A stretch of 64,000 bases of DNA, taken from contig OMWB01000024.1 of the NCBI GenBank assembly GCA_900314645.1, forward strand, positions 1 through 64,000, in the 5' to 3' direction. The DNA is from an uncultured Actinomycetes bacterium (GTDB lineage Bacteria > Actinomycetota > Coriobacteriia > Coriobacteriales > Atopobiaceae). Positions 41,400 through 52,030 of this stretch are shown here, piece by piece (position 1 is the stretch's first letter; each line of letters opens with the position of its first letter). Below the pieces are notes generated by a model. The model was not told the DNA's origin. It was given only the letters and a program-made list of their open reading frames with translations, and searched no databases. The position numbers were made by a program, and so were the translations under genes.

Positions 41400-43448
41400 C
41401 TAGAGGTCGATGTGGTAGAGGCGGAAGGGGCCCTCTGCCAGCACCAGCGTGAACCCGGGCGTCTCGTCGTTCACCGAGAGCATCCCCTCCCACGCCGGAT
41501 AGGAGAATGGGGCGCCAAGGTAGTTGCCTTGGCCGTTCTCGTCAGGCGCGTAGGTGCTCTCGAGCCGCAGGAAATAGCAGTCGCCCAGCTCGCGAAGCGC
41601 GCTGCGGACCGTCTCGTCGGTCGCGACGTGGTCAAGCCTCGTTCTGCAGAGCTGGCTTGCGAGCGTCTCCTGCTCGGGGCTCTGGTCGTAGCCGCCAATG
41701 TAGCGGTACAGCACCCGCGTGCCCAGCGCGCCATAGGCAAAGTTACTTCCGTCGAAGGGATAGTTGATCACCACCGCGTCATGTGGCACGACGTCGTTCA
41801 CCTTGGTGAGGAAGGCAATCTCACCGTGATCAAGGACGTCCTTTCTTGCCGTGATGATGTCGGCAAGCATGCGGTAGTCGCCAAAGGACGTCTGATAGCC
41901 ACGCTCGTAGAGGGCTGGAATCTGCGGGAAGTAGATGACGACCAAGAAGAGTGCGCTGAGGGCTCCGAGGGGAATCCTTCTGCGCCGGGGGTTCTCGCCT
42001 GCAGTCTGGGCGTCAGTATGCAGCACGACGTGGTCAAACCACCTCAGGCAGGCGGCGAGGCCCAGCGTGACGAGCGGCAGCACGCAGATGGTGGTGGACG
42101 CCGCGACGCGATACGGGTCGGTGTACCAGAAGCCCGCCAGCAGGTGCTTGAGCACGTTCTCCGACGAAAGGACCAGCTCGCCGTAGAGGATGGTGGAGGC
42201 CAGCGCGAAGGCCCCGATGGTCCAGCGGCCGCTCTTGGCCTTCAGAGCTGAGATGCAGCCAATCACGGCAAGCGCGGTCAAGAGGTACTGTGGCTCGTCC
42301 AAATCCATGTGGTACATGTAGCCCATGGTCAGCACGTCGTGGAGGCCGTCCGTCAGGCTGAGATCGGTGCCCCAGTTGTAGTCGACGATGCCCTGGAAGG
42401 CGGGGGAGAGGTAGAGGAGCAGCCAGACGCAGCCGCAAGCCACGCAGTAGAGGGCCGCGAGCGTCCAACGAGAGAGATGGCGTCCGCGGAAGGTGATGCC
42501 CTGACCAGCCAATATGCGGCCGCCCAAGAACGGGAAGATGAGCACGAGCAAGGTGAAGACCGCGTTGGGGTGGGTCGCCGCCACGCCGATGAGGGAGAGC
42601 GCGAACACGAGAGCGTAGAGCATCTTTTCGCGTCCGGACTTGTCACGTACCCCCACCACAAAGAGGCCGACCGTGGCCGGTACCAGGGCGAGGCCCAACG
42701 AGTTGGGGAAGAGCGGCCAGAGCAGGACGAGCATCCACGGGAAGCCGGTGGCAGCCGTCGCCACGAGCGAGCCGGCGAGGCGCGCGTGGGGGTCATCAGG
42801 CGTGACCGCCTCGTTAAGCAGGGCCATTCCCAGCGGGAAGACGGCGCCGCACATCACGTAGTTGACGGCGTTGGAAGCCAGGGCCATGGACTTGGAGCTC
42901 ATCTGCAGGACGAGCGCGCACACGAAGTGCCAGCCATACGGGTAAAAGCTGCTGCTCGCCGGCCACGGGGCTATTTTGACGTCGGCGGGGGTGGCGTAGT
43001 AGCGCAGCGCGTGAAGCAGGGAGTAGTCCCCAGACTCGGCAATCGCCCTCACGTTGTTGAAGTGAAAGACGTTGTCGTAGTACTCCATGAGGAGCGCGTC
43101 GAAGGGGATGTGCCGGTAGAAGATGATCCAGAAGGCCGCCAGGCTGATTGCCGCGTAGCGCAAGGCGGCAGCCACGCTGATTCCCGACGGCTCTGTCCCT
43201 CTCTCCCGCAGCGAGCGCCACACCGCGACCGCGCCCAAAACGACGCTCGGCCCCACCAGCAAGGTAAGCGGTCCCGACGCGACGCCAAGCAGGTGGTTGA
43301 CCTCACCCAAGAGGGTGTAGAAGGCAACGCCCATGGCCGGCGCGGCGCAGAGCGACGTTCCGCGCGGCATGCCAAGTGCCCGCATGAGCAGAAACCCCGG
43401 AACAAACAGAACGACCGCTGCGCAGAGAATCGTCAGTGCCACATCCAT
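41400..43448 (-). CDS. Polytopic membrane protein (DUF6541/glycosyltransferase-C-like)
   Basis: 682 aa with about a dozen hydrophobic segments. An extracytoplasmic acidic motif after the first helices (FDALLMEYYDNVFHFNNVR) and the large C-terminal soluble part resemble GT-C mannosyl- or arabinosyltransferase-like membrane enzymes. The specific activity is not known. It is adjacent to the glycosyltransferase cluster and has the same orientation as the next two genes. Confidence 0.72.
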   Translation of the reverse strand: MDVALTILCAAVVLFVPGFLLMRALGMPRGTSLCAAPAMGVAFYTLLGEVNHLLGVASGPLTLLVGPSVVLGAVAVWRSLRERGTEPSGISVAAALRYAAISLAAFWIIFYRHIPFDALLMEYYDNVFHFNNVRAIAESGDYSLLHALRYYATPADVKIAPWPASSSFYPYGWHFVCALVLQMSSKSMALASNAVNYVMCGAVFPLGMALLNEAVTPDDPHARLAGSLVATAATGFPWMLVLLWPLFPNSLGLALVPATVGLFVVGVRDKSGREKMLYALVFALSLIGVAATHPNAVFTLLVLIFPFLGGRILAGQGITFRGRHLSRWTLAALYCVACGCVWLLLYLSPAFQGIVDYNWGTDLSLTDGLHDVLTMGYMYHMDLDEPQYLLTALAVIGCISALKAKSGRWTIGAFALASTILYGELVLSSENVLKHLLAGFWYTDPYRVAASTTICVLPLVTLGLAACLRWFDHVVLHTDAQTAGENPRRRRIPLGALSALFLVVIYFPQIPALYERGYQTSFGDYRMLADIITARKDVLDHGEIAFLTKVNDVVPHDAVVINYPFDGSNFAYGALGTRVLYRYIGGYDQSPEQETLASQLCRTRLDHVATDETVRSALRELGDCYFLRLESTYAPDENGQGNYLGAPFSYPAWEGMLSVNDETPGFTLVLAEGPFRLYHIDL

Positions 43449-43465
43449 TGAACCCGCAAACCCCT

Positions 43466-44458
43466 CTAGGCAAACTCGGGGTGCGTGGCGGCAAAGGCTA
43501 CGGGATCGGCCAAGAGCTCTTGGATGAGCGCCCAGTCCTTGGGCTCGAACATGGACTCGTCGAGCAGGCCCTCGGCGTCCGCCTCGCGGTACTCCTGGGC
43601 CCAGCGCTCGGCAAAGGCTTCCTGGTAGTCCGCGGAGATGCGGTTGTAGTTCCAGCGGTAGGTGCCCAGCTTGCAGACCTGCAGGATCTTGCCGAAGTCG
43701 GCGAGGCGCTCGGGCGTCTCGTGGATGAAGGCGTTGCTCAGCTCGTACTCGCTGCAGACCTCAAACACCTTCTTGTCGGACTTCACGCTCGACTCGTTGC
43801 GGTTGACGCGATAGCGCAGGTAGGCCTCGGGGAGCAACGCCACGCGACGCGAGGCGACCCAGCACCGGAAGACGAACGACGTGTCCTGGAACGAGGCGCC
43901 TGGCGTCTCGTTGAAGCGGATGCCGTTGTCCACAAGCATCTCGCGGCGGTAGAGGGCGGCCCAGATGGCGGGCAGCATATAGGTGAGCACGGGCTGTGTG
44001 CGCACGTCAAACACCTTGTTGTACGGGAACCAGCCCAGCAGGTCCTGGAAAGTGTCGCCCTCGTCGTCGTGCTCGAAGTAGTTAGACTTCACGATGTCTA
44101 GGTGGCGCCGGTGCGCATAGCGGTACAGGCTCTTGAACATGTCGGGCGCGGCGATGTCGTCAGACTCCAAGATGCCGATGTACTCGCCGCGAGCCTTGTC
44201 CAGGCCGCAGTTCATGGAGGCGCCGTAGCCCGAGTTGGGCTTGTCGATGATCACAAAACGCGGGTCACCCTCGGCGTAGCGCTTGAGAATCTCGAGCGAG
44301 CCGTCCGTTGAGCCGTCGTTGATGCAGATGAACTCAATCTCCTTGAGCGTCTGGGCCTTAAGGCTGTCCAGGCACTCCGGGAGGTAACGCTCCACGTTGT
44401 AGATGGGCGTGAGGACCGAGACGGCAATCTTGTTCTTCTTCTGCCAAGGGAAGACCAT
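43466..44458 (-). CDS. Family 2 glycosyltransferase
   Basis: 330 aa. GT-A motifs are plain: VSVLTPIYNVERYLPECLDS, CINDGSTDGS, and ILESDDIAAPDMF (D-x-D metal motif as SDD). It transfers a sugar to a cell-envelope acceptor; the substrate is unknown. It lies 17 bp from the membrane protein gene. Confidence 0.9.
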   Translation of the reverse strand: MVFPWQKKNKIAVSVLTPIYNVERYLPECLDSLKAQTLKEIEFICINDGSTDGSLEILKRYAEGDPRFVIIDKPNSGYGASMNCGLDKARGEYIGILESDDIAAPDMFKSLYRYAHRRHLDIVKSNYFEHDDEGDTFQDLLGWFPYNKVFDVRTQPVLTYMLPAIWAALYRREMLVDNGIRFNETPGASFQDTSFVFRCWVASRRVALLPEAYLRYRVNRNESSVKSDKKVFEVCSEYELSNAFIHETPERLADFGKILQVCKLGTYRWNYNRISADYQEAFAERWAQEYREADAEGLLDESMFEPKDWALIQELLADPVAFAATHPEFA

Positions 44459-44517
44459 ACATACTCCTAACCGGGTGGTGACAACCCACCATTATACCTT
44501 GGGAAGCGCTGTGGTCC

Positions 44518-46572
44518 CTATCGACGTAGCGTTGAGTTGAGCACGTCTCGCGCGAGGCGTGGGGCCTGCGTGATCATGCGGCCGAGCCTGAAGCTGACGG
44601 ACTCGAGCGCCTGCATGCGCCACTCACGCTCCAGCGAGAGGCCACGGCGGTACTCGGCGTGCCGTGAGCGATGCTCGGCGCCATCTTGGTAGCGGCGCGC
44701 GAAGGCCGCGGCGCCGCCTTCGCCCAGGTACGCGGCAGCGCCCTCGGCACGGACGGCCTGGAGCGCCTCGTAGTCGGCCGAGTTGGTGGGCCACCAGGTC
44801 TCGTCGGTGGTGAGCACCTGCTGGCTCAGGCTGTAAAGGCTGAACCCGTCAAGGTAGGCCACCGCGGCGTCGTGTCTCGCGATGCGTTCGCACGTGCCCA
44901 TGCAGAGGGCCAGCGCGGCACGGCAGAGCGTCTCGTGGCTGACCTCGCCCTTCAGCGCGACGAGGGAGGCCACCTGCGTCTTGGAGAGGTCGCGCGCCTC
45001 CGCGGCCGAGATCTGCGCGATGACGCCCTGCTCAAAGTACGGCTCCGAGATGGGGCAGAAGCTCTGTGCGGCAAGAAGCGCCTTGCCCACCGCGCGCGGG
45101 TCCACGCCCTCCGCGAGATGCACGGCGGCAAAGGCCGTGCGCCACAGCTTGTTGCTGGCGGAGAGGGAGAAGAGCTCGGCGGGACTCTGCGGCAGCTCGT
45201 CAAAGGCAAGGCGCGTGCGCGTCCACGTCGTCTCGCGAAGGCTCCCGTCCTGGGAGGTTGCGTGCAGGAAGGCGGAGAGGTCGGCCACGCGCAGGCTGCC
45301 CCCACGGTCCTGGATGGTGACCACGTCGGCACACTCGTCGCCCTCGCGGGCGGTGTCGGCCATGATGCGCAGCGCATAGGCCTCGTAGGCGTCTCCGCTC
45401 TCCGCAAGAAGCGTCAGCTCGCCCCGTGCCTGCGCAAACGCGTCCGCAAGGCTCGCGGTGGTGCGGACGCGCGCGTCGTCGGCAAAGGCCTCGGGCACGC
45501 CGCTCTCGGTGCCGTCCACGCAGATGACCTCGAGCTGCGCGAGCTCCTGCGTCAGGAGCGATGCGATGCACGCCTCCTGCCCCGGCCGCCCTGGAGAGGG
45601 GACCACGATGGCGCTCACCTGCGGCTCGTCCTCGGCGCTCACACAGAGGCTGCGATGGCGCGAGGCGGCTGCCGGCGTGGAGAGGATGCTCTTGGTCAGG
45701 TCAAAGCGCTCGACGAGCTCCTGGTAGGAGGCCGCGAACTGGACGCGCTGCTCGTACGTGAGCTCGCGCACCGTGGAGAGCAGAAACTCGCTCATCCACA
45801 CGGAGAGCTCGGCGGGCTTGGCGTACAAAAGGCCCGCCTCGTCCCAGCGGGTCAGCACGTAGGAGACCATGGCCAGGTGCTGGTTGGCGCGACGGGAGCG
45901 GTCTGTCTCAGAGGTCGAGAGGGCCGAGCCGGCACGGCCGCAGCGGTAGTGGTAGATGTGATCGCGCACGGAGCTGACGACCTTCGCCTCAGGGAACACA
46001 CAGAACTGGAAAGCGTGGTCCTCGCCCAAGGAGAGAGTCGTCTCAAAGCGCTGGTGGTCCTTCTCGAGGAGCGAGCGGCGGTACAGCTTGTTGCACATGA
46101 GCGGGTAGGCGCCCCGGGCGAGGAAGAGCGCGTCGAGGCCGCCCTCGTGGTAGGTGGCGTCGATGGTGGCCATGCTCTCGTCGATCCAGGTGACGGAGGG
46201 GAAGGTCTCGCCGCCAAAGATGACGATGTCGGCGTGGTCACGTCGGGCCACGTTGGCAAGTTTCTGGCATGCGTAGCGGTCGATGTAGTCGTCGGAGTCG
46301 ACGAACAGGACGAAGGTGCCCTCTGCCTGGTCAAGGCCCGCGTTGCGCGCGGCCGAGACCCCGGCGTTGGCCTGGTGGGTCACCTTCACGCGCGCGTCGC
46401 TGGAGGCGTAGGCGTCAAGCGCCTCGGCCGAGCCGTCGGTGGAGCCGTCGTCGATGCAGATGACCTCGATGTCATCGCACGTCTGGCCCAAGAGCGAGTT
46501 GAGGCAAGCCCCAAGGAAGGGGAGCGTGTTGTACACCGGGACAATGATGCTGATAAGCGGTTTGTGAGCCAT
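44518..46572 (-). CDS. Family 2 glycosyltransferase with long C-terminal region
   Basis: 684 aa from the ATG at 46572; no strong ribosome binding site is seen, so upstream starts are possible. The N-terminal GT2 domain has ISIIVPVYNTLPFLGACLNS, CIDDGSTDGS and FVDSDDYIDRYACQ. A second domain starting about residue 315 resembles a diverged GT2 repeat (VSAIVVPSPGRPGQEACIAS, CVDGTESG), but lacks a DxD. It may be a bifunctional or scaffold enzyme in glycan synthesis. Confidence 0.85.
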   Translation of the reverse strand: MAHKPLISIIVPVYNTLPFLGACLNSLLGQTCDDIEVICIDDGSTDGSAEALDAYASSDARVKVTHQANAGVSAARNAGLDQAEGTFVLFVDSDDYIDRYACQKLANVARRDHADIVIFGGETFPSVTWIDESMATIDATYHEGGLDALFLARGAYPLMCNKLYRRSLLEKDHQRFETTLSLGEDHAFQFCVFPEAKVVSSVRDHIYHYRCGRAGSALSTSETDRSRRANQHLAMVSYVLTRWDEAGLLYAKPAELSVWMSEFLLSTVRELTYEQRVQFAASYQELVERFDLTKSILSTPAAASRHRSLCVSAEDEPQVSAIVVPSPGRPGQEACIASLLTQELAQLEVICVDGTESGVPEAFADDARVRTTASLADAFAQARGELTLLAESGDAYEAYALRIMADTAREGDECADVVTIQDRGGSLRVADLSAFLHATSQDGSLRETTWTRTRLAFDELPQSPAELFSLSASNKLWRTAFAAVHLAEGVDPRAVGKALLAAQSFCPISEPYFEQGVIAQISAAEARDLSKTQVASLVALKGEVSHETLCRAALALCMGTCERIARHDAAVAYLDGFSLYSLSQQVLTTDETWWPTNSADYEALQAVRAEGAAAYLGEGGAAAFARRYQDGAEHRSRHAEYRRGLSLEREWRMQALESVSFRLGRMITQAPRLARDVLNSTLRR

Positions 46573-46750
46573 GGGGCAACCATTCGTCAGGGTTTGCATA
46601 CAAGTGTGACGTGACCACGATTCTAGCCGATGCCGCATGATGAGCTCGTTCTGACCGGGCCGCATCCTTGGTCTTTCGGCTTTTATATGGTGAAACGCCT
46701 ACCCCTGTATAATTGACACTCCAATGATTGATAGACGACGGGAGTAGCTT

Positions 46751-48868
46751 ATGACCACCGTTCGTACGCGAATCACCAGAATCGCGCTCAGCGCACTGCT
46801 CGTGGCGGGCCTCGCGCCTACCGCCGCGCTGGCCGACGACTACACGGAAGGCTCTGGCGTCAACAGCTTCCGCTTCCAGGATGGCTACCGCATCGAGCAG
46901 GAAGAGCCCATCGAGGAAGTGGATCCTTCCGAGATTGACTGGGACGCGCTGCCCCAGGATGCTGACGAGCTTGAGCTGGACGCCGCCGCGGGCTTCGTGA
47001 TGTGGACCCGCAACGGCAAGGGCAACTACGTGAGCAGCAACGGCAAGGAGATCCCCGGGGCGCTGCGCCGCGGCATCGACGTCAGCGAGTGGAACGGCGA
47101 CATCAACTGGGCCAAGGTCAAGCAGGATGACGTGAGCTTCGCCATCATCCGCTGCGGCGGCACGTACATGTCCTCGCGCAAGCAGTACGACGACGACACC
47201 TTCGAGTACAACGCCAAGGAGTGCGAGCGCCTGGGCATCCCGTACGGCGTGTACTTCTTCTCCACGGCGAAGTCCGCTTCCGACGCCAAGAAGGAGCTCG
47301 CCTTCACGCTGAAGAAGCTCGAGGGCCTGAATCCCACCCTGCCGATCTACTATGACCTGGAGTGGGAGGACATCGCCTCCACCAGCAACCGCAAGATGTT
47401 CGCCGATATCTCCACCATCTTCTGCGAGGGCCTCGCCGCGGCCGGCTACATGCCGGGCGTCTATGCCAACACCACCTGGTGGGAGAACTACCTGACCGAC
47501 CCGTGCTTCGAGCGCTGGAGCAGGTGGGTGGCGCAGTACTACAGCCGCTGCGAGTACGGCGGGACCTACGACATCTGGCAGTGCACCTCGGTTGCCACCA
47601 TCAAGGGCATCAGCGGCTCCAACAACGTGGACCTCAACTTCGACTTCCGCGCCAACTGGGGTGTGAAGGGCGCTTGGGAGAAGAGCGGCTCCACGTGGAA
47701 GTACCGCTACGATGACGGTACCTATGCCTCCGGCAGCCTCGTCGACATCGATGGCGCCATCTACACCTTCAACTCCAGCGGCAACGCGCTGAGGGGTTGG
47801 CAGAAGGTCTCTGGCTCGTGGCGCTACTTTGACCCCGACACCCGCGCCATGGTGCGCGGCTGGCTGGAATACGACGGCATTTGGTACTGGCTCGACACCA
47901 CCTCGGGCGCCATGGCCACCGGCTGGGCCCTCGTGGGTGACACCTGGTACTACTTCGATGCCGAGGGCCACATGAAGGACGCCGAGATCTTCAAGGTGGA
48001 CGGCGTCTCCTACATCGCGGCCGAGGGCGGCGCGTGCCCCGCCAGCTCCTGGGTGAAGCTGGACGGCAAGTGGTATCTCACGGACGCCTCCTGTGCGCTG
48101 CGCAAGGGATGGGCCACCGTGGGTGGCGTGAAGTACTACTTCGATCCCGTCACCTTCGTGATGAAGGCGGGGGAGACCTTCACGGTGAACGGCACCACGT
48201 ATACCGCCAAGGCATCCGGTGCGGTGAGCGGCGGCTCGAACAGCTCGAGCAGCTCGTCAAGCTCCAGCACGACGGCCAAGGCCGGCTGGGTGCAATCGGG
48301 CAACCGTTGGTGGTACCGCAACTCCGACAACACCTACCCCGCAAACGAGTTCAAAACCATCGGCAAGTCGACGTACTGGTTTGATGCCAACGGCTGGATG
48401 GTCACCGGCTGGCAAGAGATTGGCGGCAAGTGGTATTGGTTCGCCAGCTCCGGCGCCATGAAGAAGAACGGCTGGAGGGGTGACTACTACCTGGGCTCCG
48501 ACGGCGCGATGCTCACCTCCACCACCACGCCCGACGGCTACTACGTGGGCGCGGATGGCGCGTGGGTGCAGAAGGGTGGCTGGAAGCAGTCTGGCAGCCG
48601 CTGGTGGTACCAGAACTCTGACGGCTCGTACCCCGCCAACGTCTGGAAGAAGATCGACGGCAAGTGGTACTGGTTCGACGCGAGCGGCTGGATGGCCACG
48701 GGCTGGAAGGAGATCGGCTCCAAGTGGTACTACTTCGGCAGCTCCGGTGCCATGGCGTCCTCGCGCTGGGTGGGCAACTACTACCTGGGCTCCGACGGCG
48801 CGATGCTCACTTCCACCACCACGCCTGACGGCTACAAGGTTGGCGCTGACGGCGCCTGGATCAGGTAA
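46751..48868 (+). CDS. GH25 lysozyme with cell-wall/choline-binding repeats
   Basis: 705 aa. Signal peptide 1-28. A GH25 domain (about 105-300) starts RRGIDVSEWNGDINWAKV and includes YYDLEWED (catalytic Asp/Glu), DIWQCTS and VDLNFDF. Then follow CW-binding repeats of form G-W-x-x-x-x-x-x-W-Y-(Y/F)-(F/L) in two blocks (about 310-480 and 515-705), split by a Ser-rich linker. It should cleave peptidoglycan at the surface. The upstream region has TATAAT at 46708-46713. Confidence 0.93.
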   Translation: MTTVRTRITRIALSALLVAGLAPTAALADDYTEGSGVNSFRFQDGYRIEQEEPIEEVDPSEIDWDALPQDADELELDAAAGFVMWTRNGKGNYVSSNGKEIPGALRRGIDVSEWNGDINWAKVKQDDVSFAIIRCGGTYMSSRKQYDDDTFEYNAKECERLGIPYGVYFFSTAKSASDAKKELAFTLKKLEGLNPTLPIYYDLEWEDIASTSNRKMFADISTIFCEGLAAAGYMPGVYANTTWWENYLTDPCFERWSRWVAQYYSRCEYGGTYDIWQCTSVATIKGISGSNNVDLNFDFRANWGVKGAWEKSGSTWKYRYDDGTYASGSLVDIDGAIYTFNSSGNALRGWQKVSGSWRYFDPDTRAMVRGWLEYDGIWYWLDTTSGAMATGWALVGDTWYYFDAEGHMKDAEIFKVDGVSYIAAEGGACPASSWVKLDGKWYLTDASCALRKGWATVGGVKYYFDPVTFVMKAGETFTVNGTTYTAKASGAVSGGSNSSSSSSSSSTTAKAGWVQSGNRWWYRNSDNTYPANEFKTIGKSTYWFDANGWMVTGWQEIGGKWYWFASSGAMKKNGWRGDYYLGSDGAMLTSTTTPDGYYVGADGAWVQKGGWKQSGSRWWYQNSDGSYPANVWKKIDGKWYWFDASGWMATGWKEIGSKWYYFGSSGAMASSRWVGNYYLGSDGAMLTSTTTPDGYKVGADGAWIR

Positions 48869-48879
48869 AACCCGTCTGA

Positions 48880-48960
48880 GTGCGTCCTGGGGGTAGCCCC
48901 CGGGACGCACTTTTGTGTCTTGGTGCGTCTTGGGGGTAGCCCCCGGGGCGCACGCTTTTT
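48880..48960 (+). terminator. Two near-identical terminators in tandem
   Basis: Two hairpins share arms of the type GTGCGTC...GACGCAC/GGCGCAC around GGGGGTAGCCCCC, at 48880-48910 (TTTT) and about 48923-48953 (GCTTTTT). They lie just after the lysozyme gene, and the pair looks like a duplication of about 43 bp. Confidence 0.8.
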
Positions 48961-49011
48961 CTGCATCTTGATGGTCTACACTAGATAAGTTGTCCACCTA
49001 AAGGAGCCGCG

Positions 49012-49875
49012 ATGATTTCCGACCGCCACTATCCCCCCGGAGTGCTCGAGCGCCTGCAAGAGACCCTCTTTGACATGCTCGTCCAGATGGATGCCTTCTG
49101 CCGCGAGCACGACATCACGTACTTTCTTGATGGCGGCAGCTGCCTGGGCGCCGTGAGGCATGGCGGCTTCATCCCCTGGGACGACGATATCGACATCGGC
49201 ATTCCCTACGACGACTTCGTACGCTTGGTGGAGCTTGCCGACCAAGGCATCTTCCCCGAGGGCCTGTCGCTCCACACCATGGACAACACCAAGAACTTCT
49301 ATGTGTTCGGCGCCAAGGTCTTCAAGGACGGCACCCGCTACATCGAGAACGACAGCAACGAGGCGGGCCTCGAGCAGGGCATCTTCATCGACATCTTCCC
49401 GTACTACCAGCTGCGCAAGTCTGACGACAAGGGCATGAAGCAGCTGCTCGTGCCCATGTTCTGGCAGCGCCTGTCCTACGTCTACTACATGAAGCACCCC
49501 ACCGTGCTTGAGAACAAACTCCACAAGGAGTTCTACGGCGCGCTGTGGATCGTGTGCCACGGCATCGCGCGCGTGCTCTTCCGCCCCAAGTTCATGCGCA
49601 AGCGCTACATCGCGTCGGTCACCAAGAAGCCCCTGGGCGACTACTGGGCCAATCCGTCGGCCCCGTCGCGCCGCCCGTACATCCAGTCCACGCTCTTCCC
49701 GGTGAAGCCCACCAAGTTTGGCACGCTGGACTCGTTCATCCCCAACGACGCGGACGACTACCTCAAGATCAACTACCACGACTACATGGTCATCCCTGAC
49801 CCAGAGCATCGCCACGTGCACACCCCGCTTCTGCTTGACTTTGGCGACGGCGTGGACGCGATGGTCGAGAAGTAG
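49012..49875 (+). CDS. LicD-family transferase
   Basis: 287 aa. The LicD signature is clear: [20 protein letters not shown], then [15 protein letters not shown], and ending with a basic region. LicD proteins transfer phosphocholine or other phospho-substituents to cell-surface glycans. The start ATG follows AAAGGAG. It is the first gene of a plus-strand group with the flippase and a second LicD. Confidence 0.9.
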   Translation: MISDRHYPPGVLERLQETLFDMLVQMDAFCREHDITYFLDGGSCLGAVRHGGFIPWDDDIDIGIPYDDFVRLVELADQGIFPEGLSLHTMDNTKNFYVFGAKVFKDGTRYIENDSNEAGLEQGIFIDIFPYYQLRKSDDKGMKQLLVPMFWQRLSYVYYMKHPTVLENKLHKEFYGALWIVCHGIARVLFRPKFMRKRYIASVTKKPLGDYWANPSAPSRRPYIQSTLFPVKPTKFGTLDSFIPNDADDYLKINYHDYMVIPDPEHRHVHTPLLLDFGDGVDAMVEK

Positions 49876-49901
49876 CGGGTCAGGCAGTAACGGAGTAAGC
49901 G

Positions 49902-51167
49902 TTGGCGTCACATAAGCGGTTCGTCAAGAACACCTTCTATCAATACGCGATACAGATCGCGAAGTACTTCTTCCAGTTCATCACGCTGCCGTACCTCACG
50001 CGCGTGCTGGGGCCGGACGCGTTTGCCGTGCGCGTCTACGTCCTCTCGGTCATGAACTTCCTGCAGGCGTTCTTGGACTTTGGCTTCAACTCCTACGGCA
50101 TCAGGGCCATCGCCGAGGCGCGCGGCAACAAGGATGCCGAGGAGCAGGAGATGAGCGCCATCGAGCTTCTGCGCGTGGTGTTCTGCCTCATCGGCGCTGT
50201 GGCGCTCGTGCTGCTCATCCAGATCATCCCCATGCTGAAGGCCAACCAGCTGTACACCTGGCTCGCGTACCTCACCATCTGCGCGAAGGCGACCATCCCC
50301 GACTTCATCTTCCAAGGCAAGGAAGAGATGGAGGTCATGACCAAGCGCTTCGTGATCTCTGAGTCCGTGGCGACGGGCCTCATCCTCCTGGTGGTGCACT
50401 CGGCGGCCGATCTCGTGCTGGTGCCGAGCTTCGAGCTCGCGGGCTCCGTGGTGGCGCTCGTGTGGTCGTGGCACTACGTGTTCAAGCACTACGGGCTCTC
50501 GTTCAAGCGCGTGTCGCGCGAGAAGATCAACGCGGTGGTGCAGAGCTCGTTCATCTTCTTCATCGCCACGGCGGCAACCACGGTGTTCAGCTCGCTCACC
50601 ACGGTCTTCCTGGGCCTGAGCATGAGCCATGCCACCCCGGCCGAGATCTCGTACTGGTCCATCGCGGTGACGGCTTCCGGCGCCATCCAGGCGCTGTACG
50701 CGCCCATCGCCAACAGCCTGTACCCGCACATGGTCAAGAACCACGACTTTGGCCTGCTCAAGACGCTGCTCCTCATCGGCATGCCGGTGGACATCATCGG
50801 CACCGCCGCCTTTGCGATGCTCAGCAACCTGGAGATGTCCATCCTCGGCGGTCCCGAGTACCTGCCCGGAGCCTACGTCATGACGCTGATCGCGCCGCTC
50901 TTCCTGTTCTCGTTCCCGGCGACGCTCATCGGCTACCCCGTGCTCGCCGCCTTTGGGGAAGATCGCAAGCTGACCACCTCATCGGTCTCCGCGGCCATCT
51001 TCAACATGGTGGCCATCACGATCCTGCTCTTCACCGGAAACCTCACGCTGCGCTCCGCATGCATCCTGAGGTGCTGCACCGAGGCCGTTCTGCTGCTGGT
51101 GCGCGTGTACTACGTGGTGGGTCTCTGGCGCGAGCATCGCGGTGACGCAAGCGCGGCGCGGGCCTAG
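49902..51167 (+). CDS. Wzx/MATE-type polysaccharide flippase
   Basis: 421 aa with a TTG start preceded by GGAG. About 12 hydrophobic segments. The N-terminus FVKNTFYQYAIQIAKYFFQF, then ITLPYLTRVLGPDAFAVRVY is typical of polysaccharide flippases. It should move a lipid-linked sugar unit across the membrane. It sits between the two licD genes. Confidence 0.88.
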   Translation: MASHKRFVKNTFYQYAIQIAKYFFQFITLPYLTRVLGPDAFAVRVYVLSVMNFLQAFLDFGFNSYGIRAIAEARGNKDAEEQEMSAIELLRVVFCLIGAVALVLLIQIIPMLKANQLYTWLAYLTICAKATIPDFIFQGKEEMEVMTKRFVISESVATGLILLVVHSAADLVLVPSFELAGSVVALVWSWHYVFKHYGLSFKRVSREKINAVVQSSFIFFIATAATTVFSSLTTVFLGLSMSHATPAEISYWSIAVTASGAIQALYAPIANSLYPHMVKNHDFGLLKTLLLIGMPVDIIGTAAFAMLSNLEMSILGGPEYLPGAYVMTLIAPLFLFSFPATLIGYPVLAAFGEDRKLTTSSVSAAIFNMVAITILLFTGNLTLRSACILRCCTEAVLLLVRVYYVVGLWREHRGDASAARA

Positions 51168-51194
51168 ACTGACGATCGGCAAGGGGTGAGCGCA

Positions 51195-51986
51195 ATGCAA
51201 GAGATGACGGTCGACGACATTCGTCAGCAAGAGCTGCGCATCATGGACGAGATCCATCGCGTGTGCGAGGCGCACGGCCTTCGCTACTACCTGGCGTACG
51301 GCAGCCTGCTGGGCGCCGTTCGGCACGGAGGCTTCATCCCCTGGGACGACGACATGGACCTCCTCATGATGCGTGAGGACTACGACGTCCTGATGGAGCA
51401 TTTCGAAGAGTGGAAGACGGACCAGACGCTCAAAATCATCTCGCCGATTGCGGGAGACTCGCCGTTTGAGTTCGCGAAGGTCTATGACACCACGAGCGTC
51501 ATCCGCCAGCCGCACGTGCGCGACCGCTATGGCACCGGCGCCTGGGTGGACATCTTCCCGCTGGATGCCTGCGAGGAGAAGCCTGGCCTGCGGGAGAAGC
51601 TGCTCCTGGTGCTGACGACACTGCGCTACCTCTCCACCACCAACCCCAAGAACAAGGGCATCAGCCCGGCCATCACGGCCGTCAAGCGCATTGTCTGCCC
51701 CATCATGGGGCTCATCAGCCCATACGCGCTCTCGCGCGCGATTGACCGCATTTCCGCGTCAAAGCCCTCTACCAGCTCGAAGTGGGTGGGACTCCTGGCG
51801 ACCTACGACCCCAAGGGGCGCTACCGCTACCTGCGGTCATGGCTTAAGGATGTGACCGAGTTTCCGTTTGAGGACCGCCACTACCTGGGCCCAGCGGATT
51901 ACGACGAGATTCTCACCAAGGATTACGGTGACTGGCGCGAGCCGCACCCCTCACCCATGCATACGGTCGAGGCATACCGACTCTAG
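51195..51986 (+). CDS. LicD-family transferase (second copy)
   Basis: 263 aa from the ATG at 51195 (AAGGGGTG upstream; a GTG at 51186 is alternative). Signature [20 protein letters not shown] and [19 protein letters not shown]. It is related to, but not a close copy of, the LicD encoded at 49012-49875, so the two may modify different positions or substrates. Confidence 0.9.
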   Translation: MQEMTVDDIRQQELRIMDEIHRVCEAHGLRYYLAYGSLLGAVRHGGFIPWDDDMDLLMMREDYDVLMEHFEEWKTDQTLKIISPIAGDSPFEFAKVYDTTSVIRQPHVRDRYGTGAWVDIFPLDACEEKPGLREKLLLVLTTLRYLSTTNPKNKGISPAITAVKRIVCPIMGLISPYALSRAIDRISASKPSTSSKWVGLLATYDPKGRYRYLRSWLKDVTEFPFEDRHYLGPADYDEILTKDYGDWREPHPSPMHTVEAYRL

Positions 51987-52025
51987 AAAACTCCCCGTTG
52001 GGGCCTGGCCCCAACGGGGAGTTTT
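51987..52025. terminator. Bidirectional rho-independent terminator
   Basis: 17-bp perfect arms with A- and T-rich flanks (AAAACTCCCCGTTGGGG and its complement) between convergent genes. Confidence 0.92.
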
Positions 52026-52030
52026 GCGGG

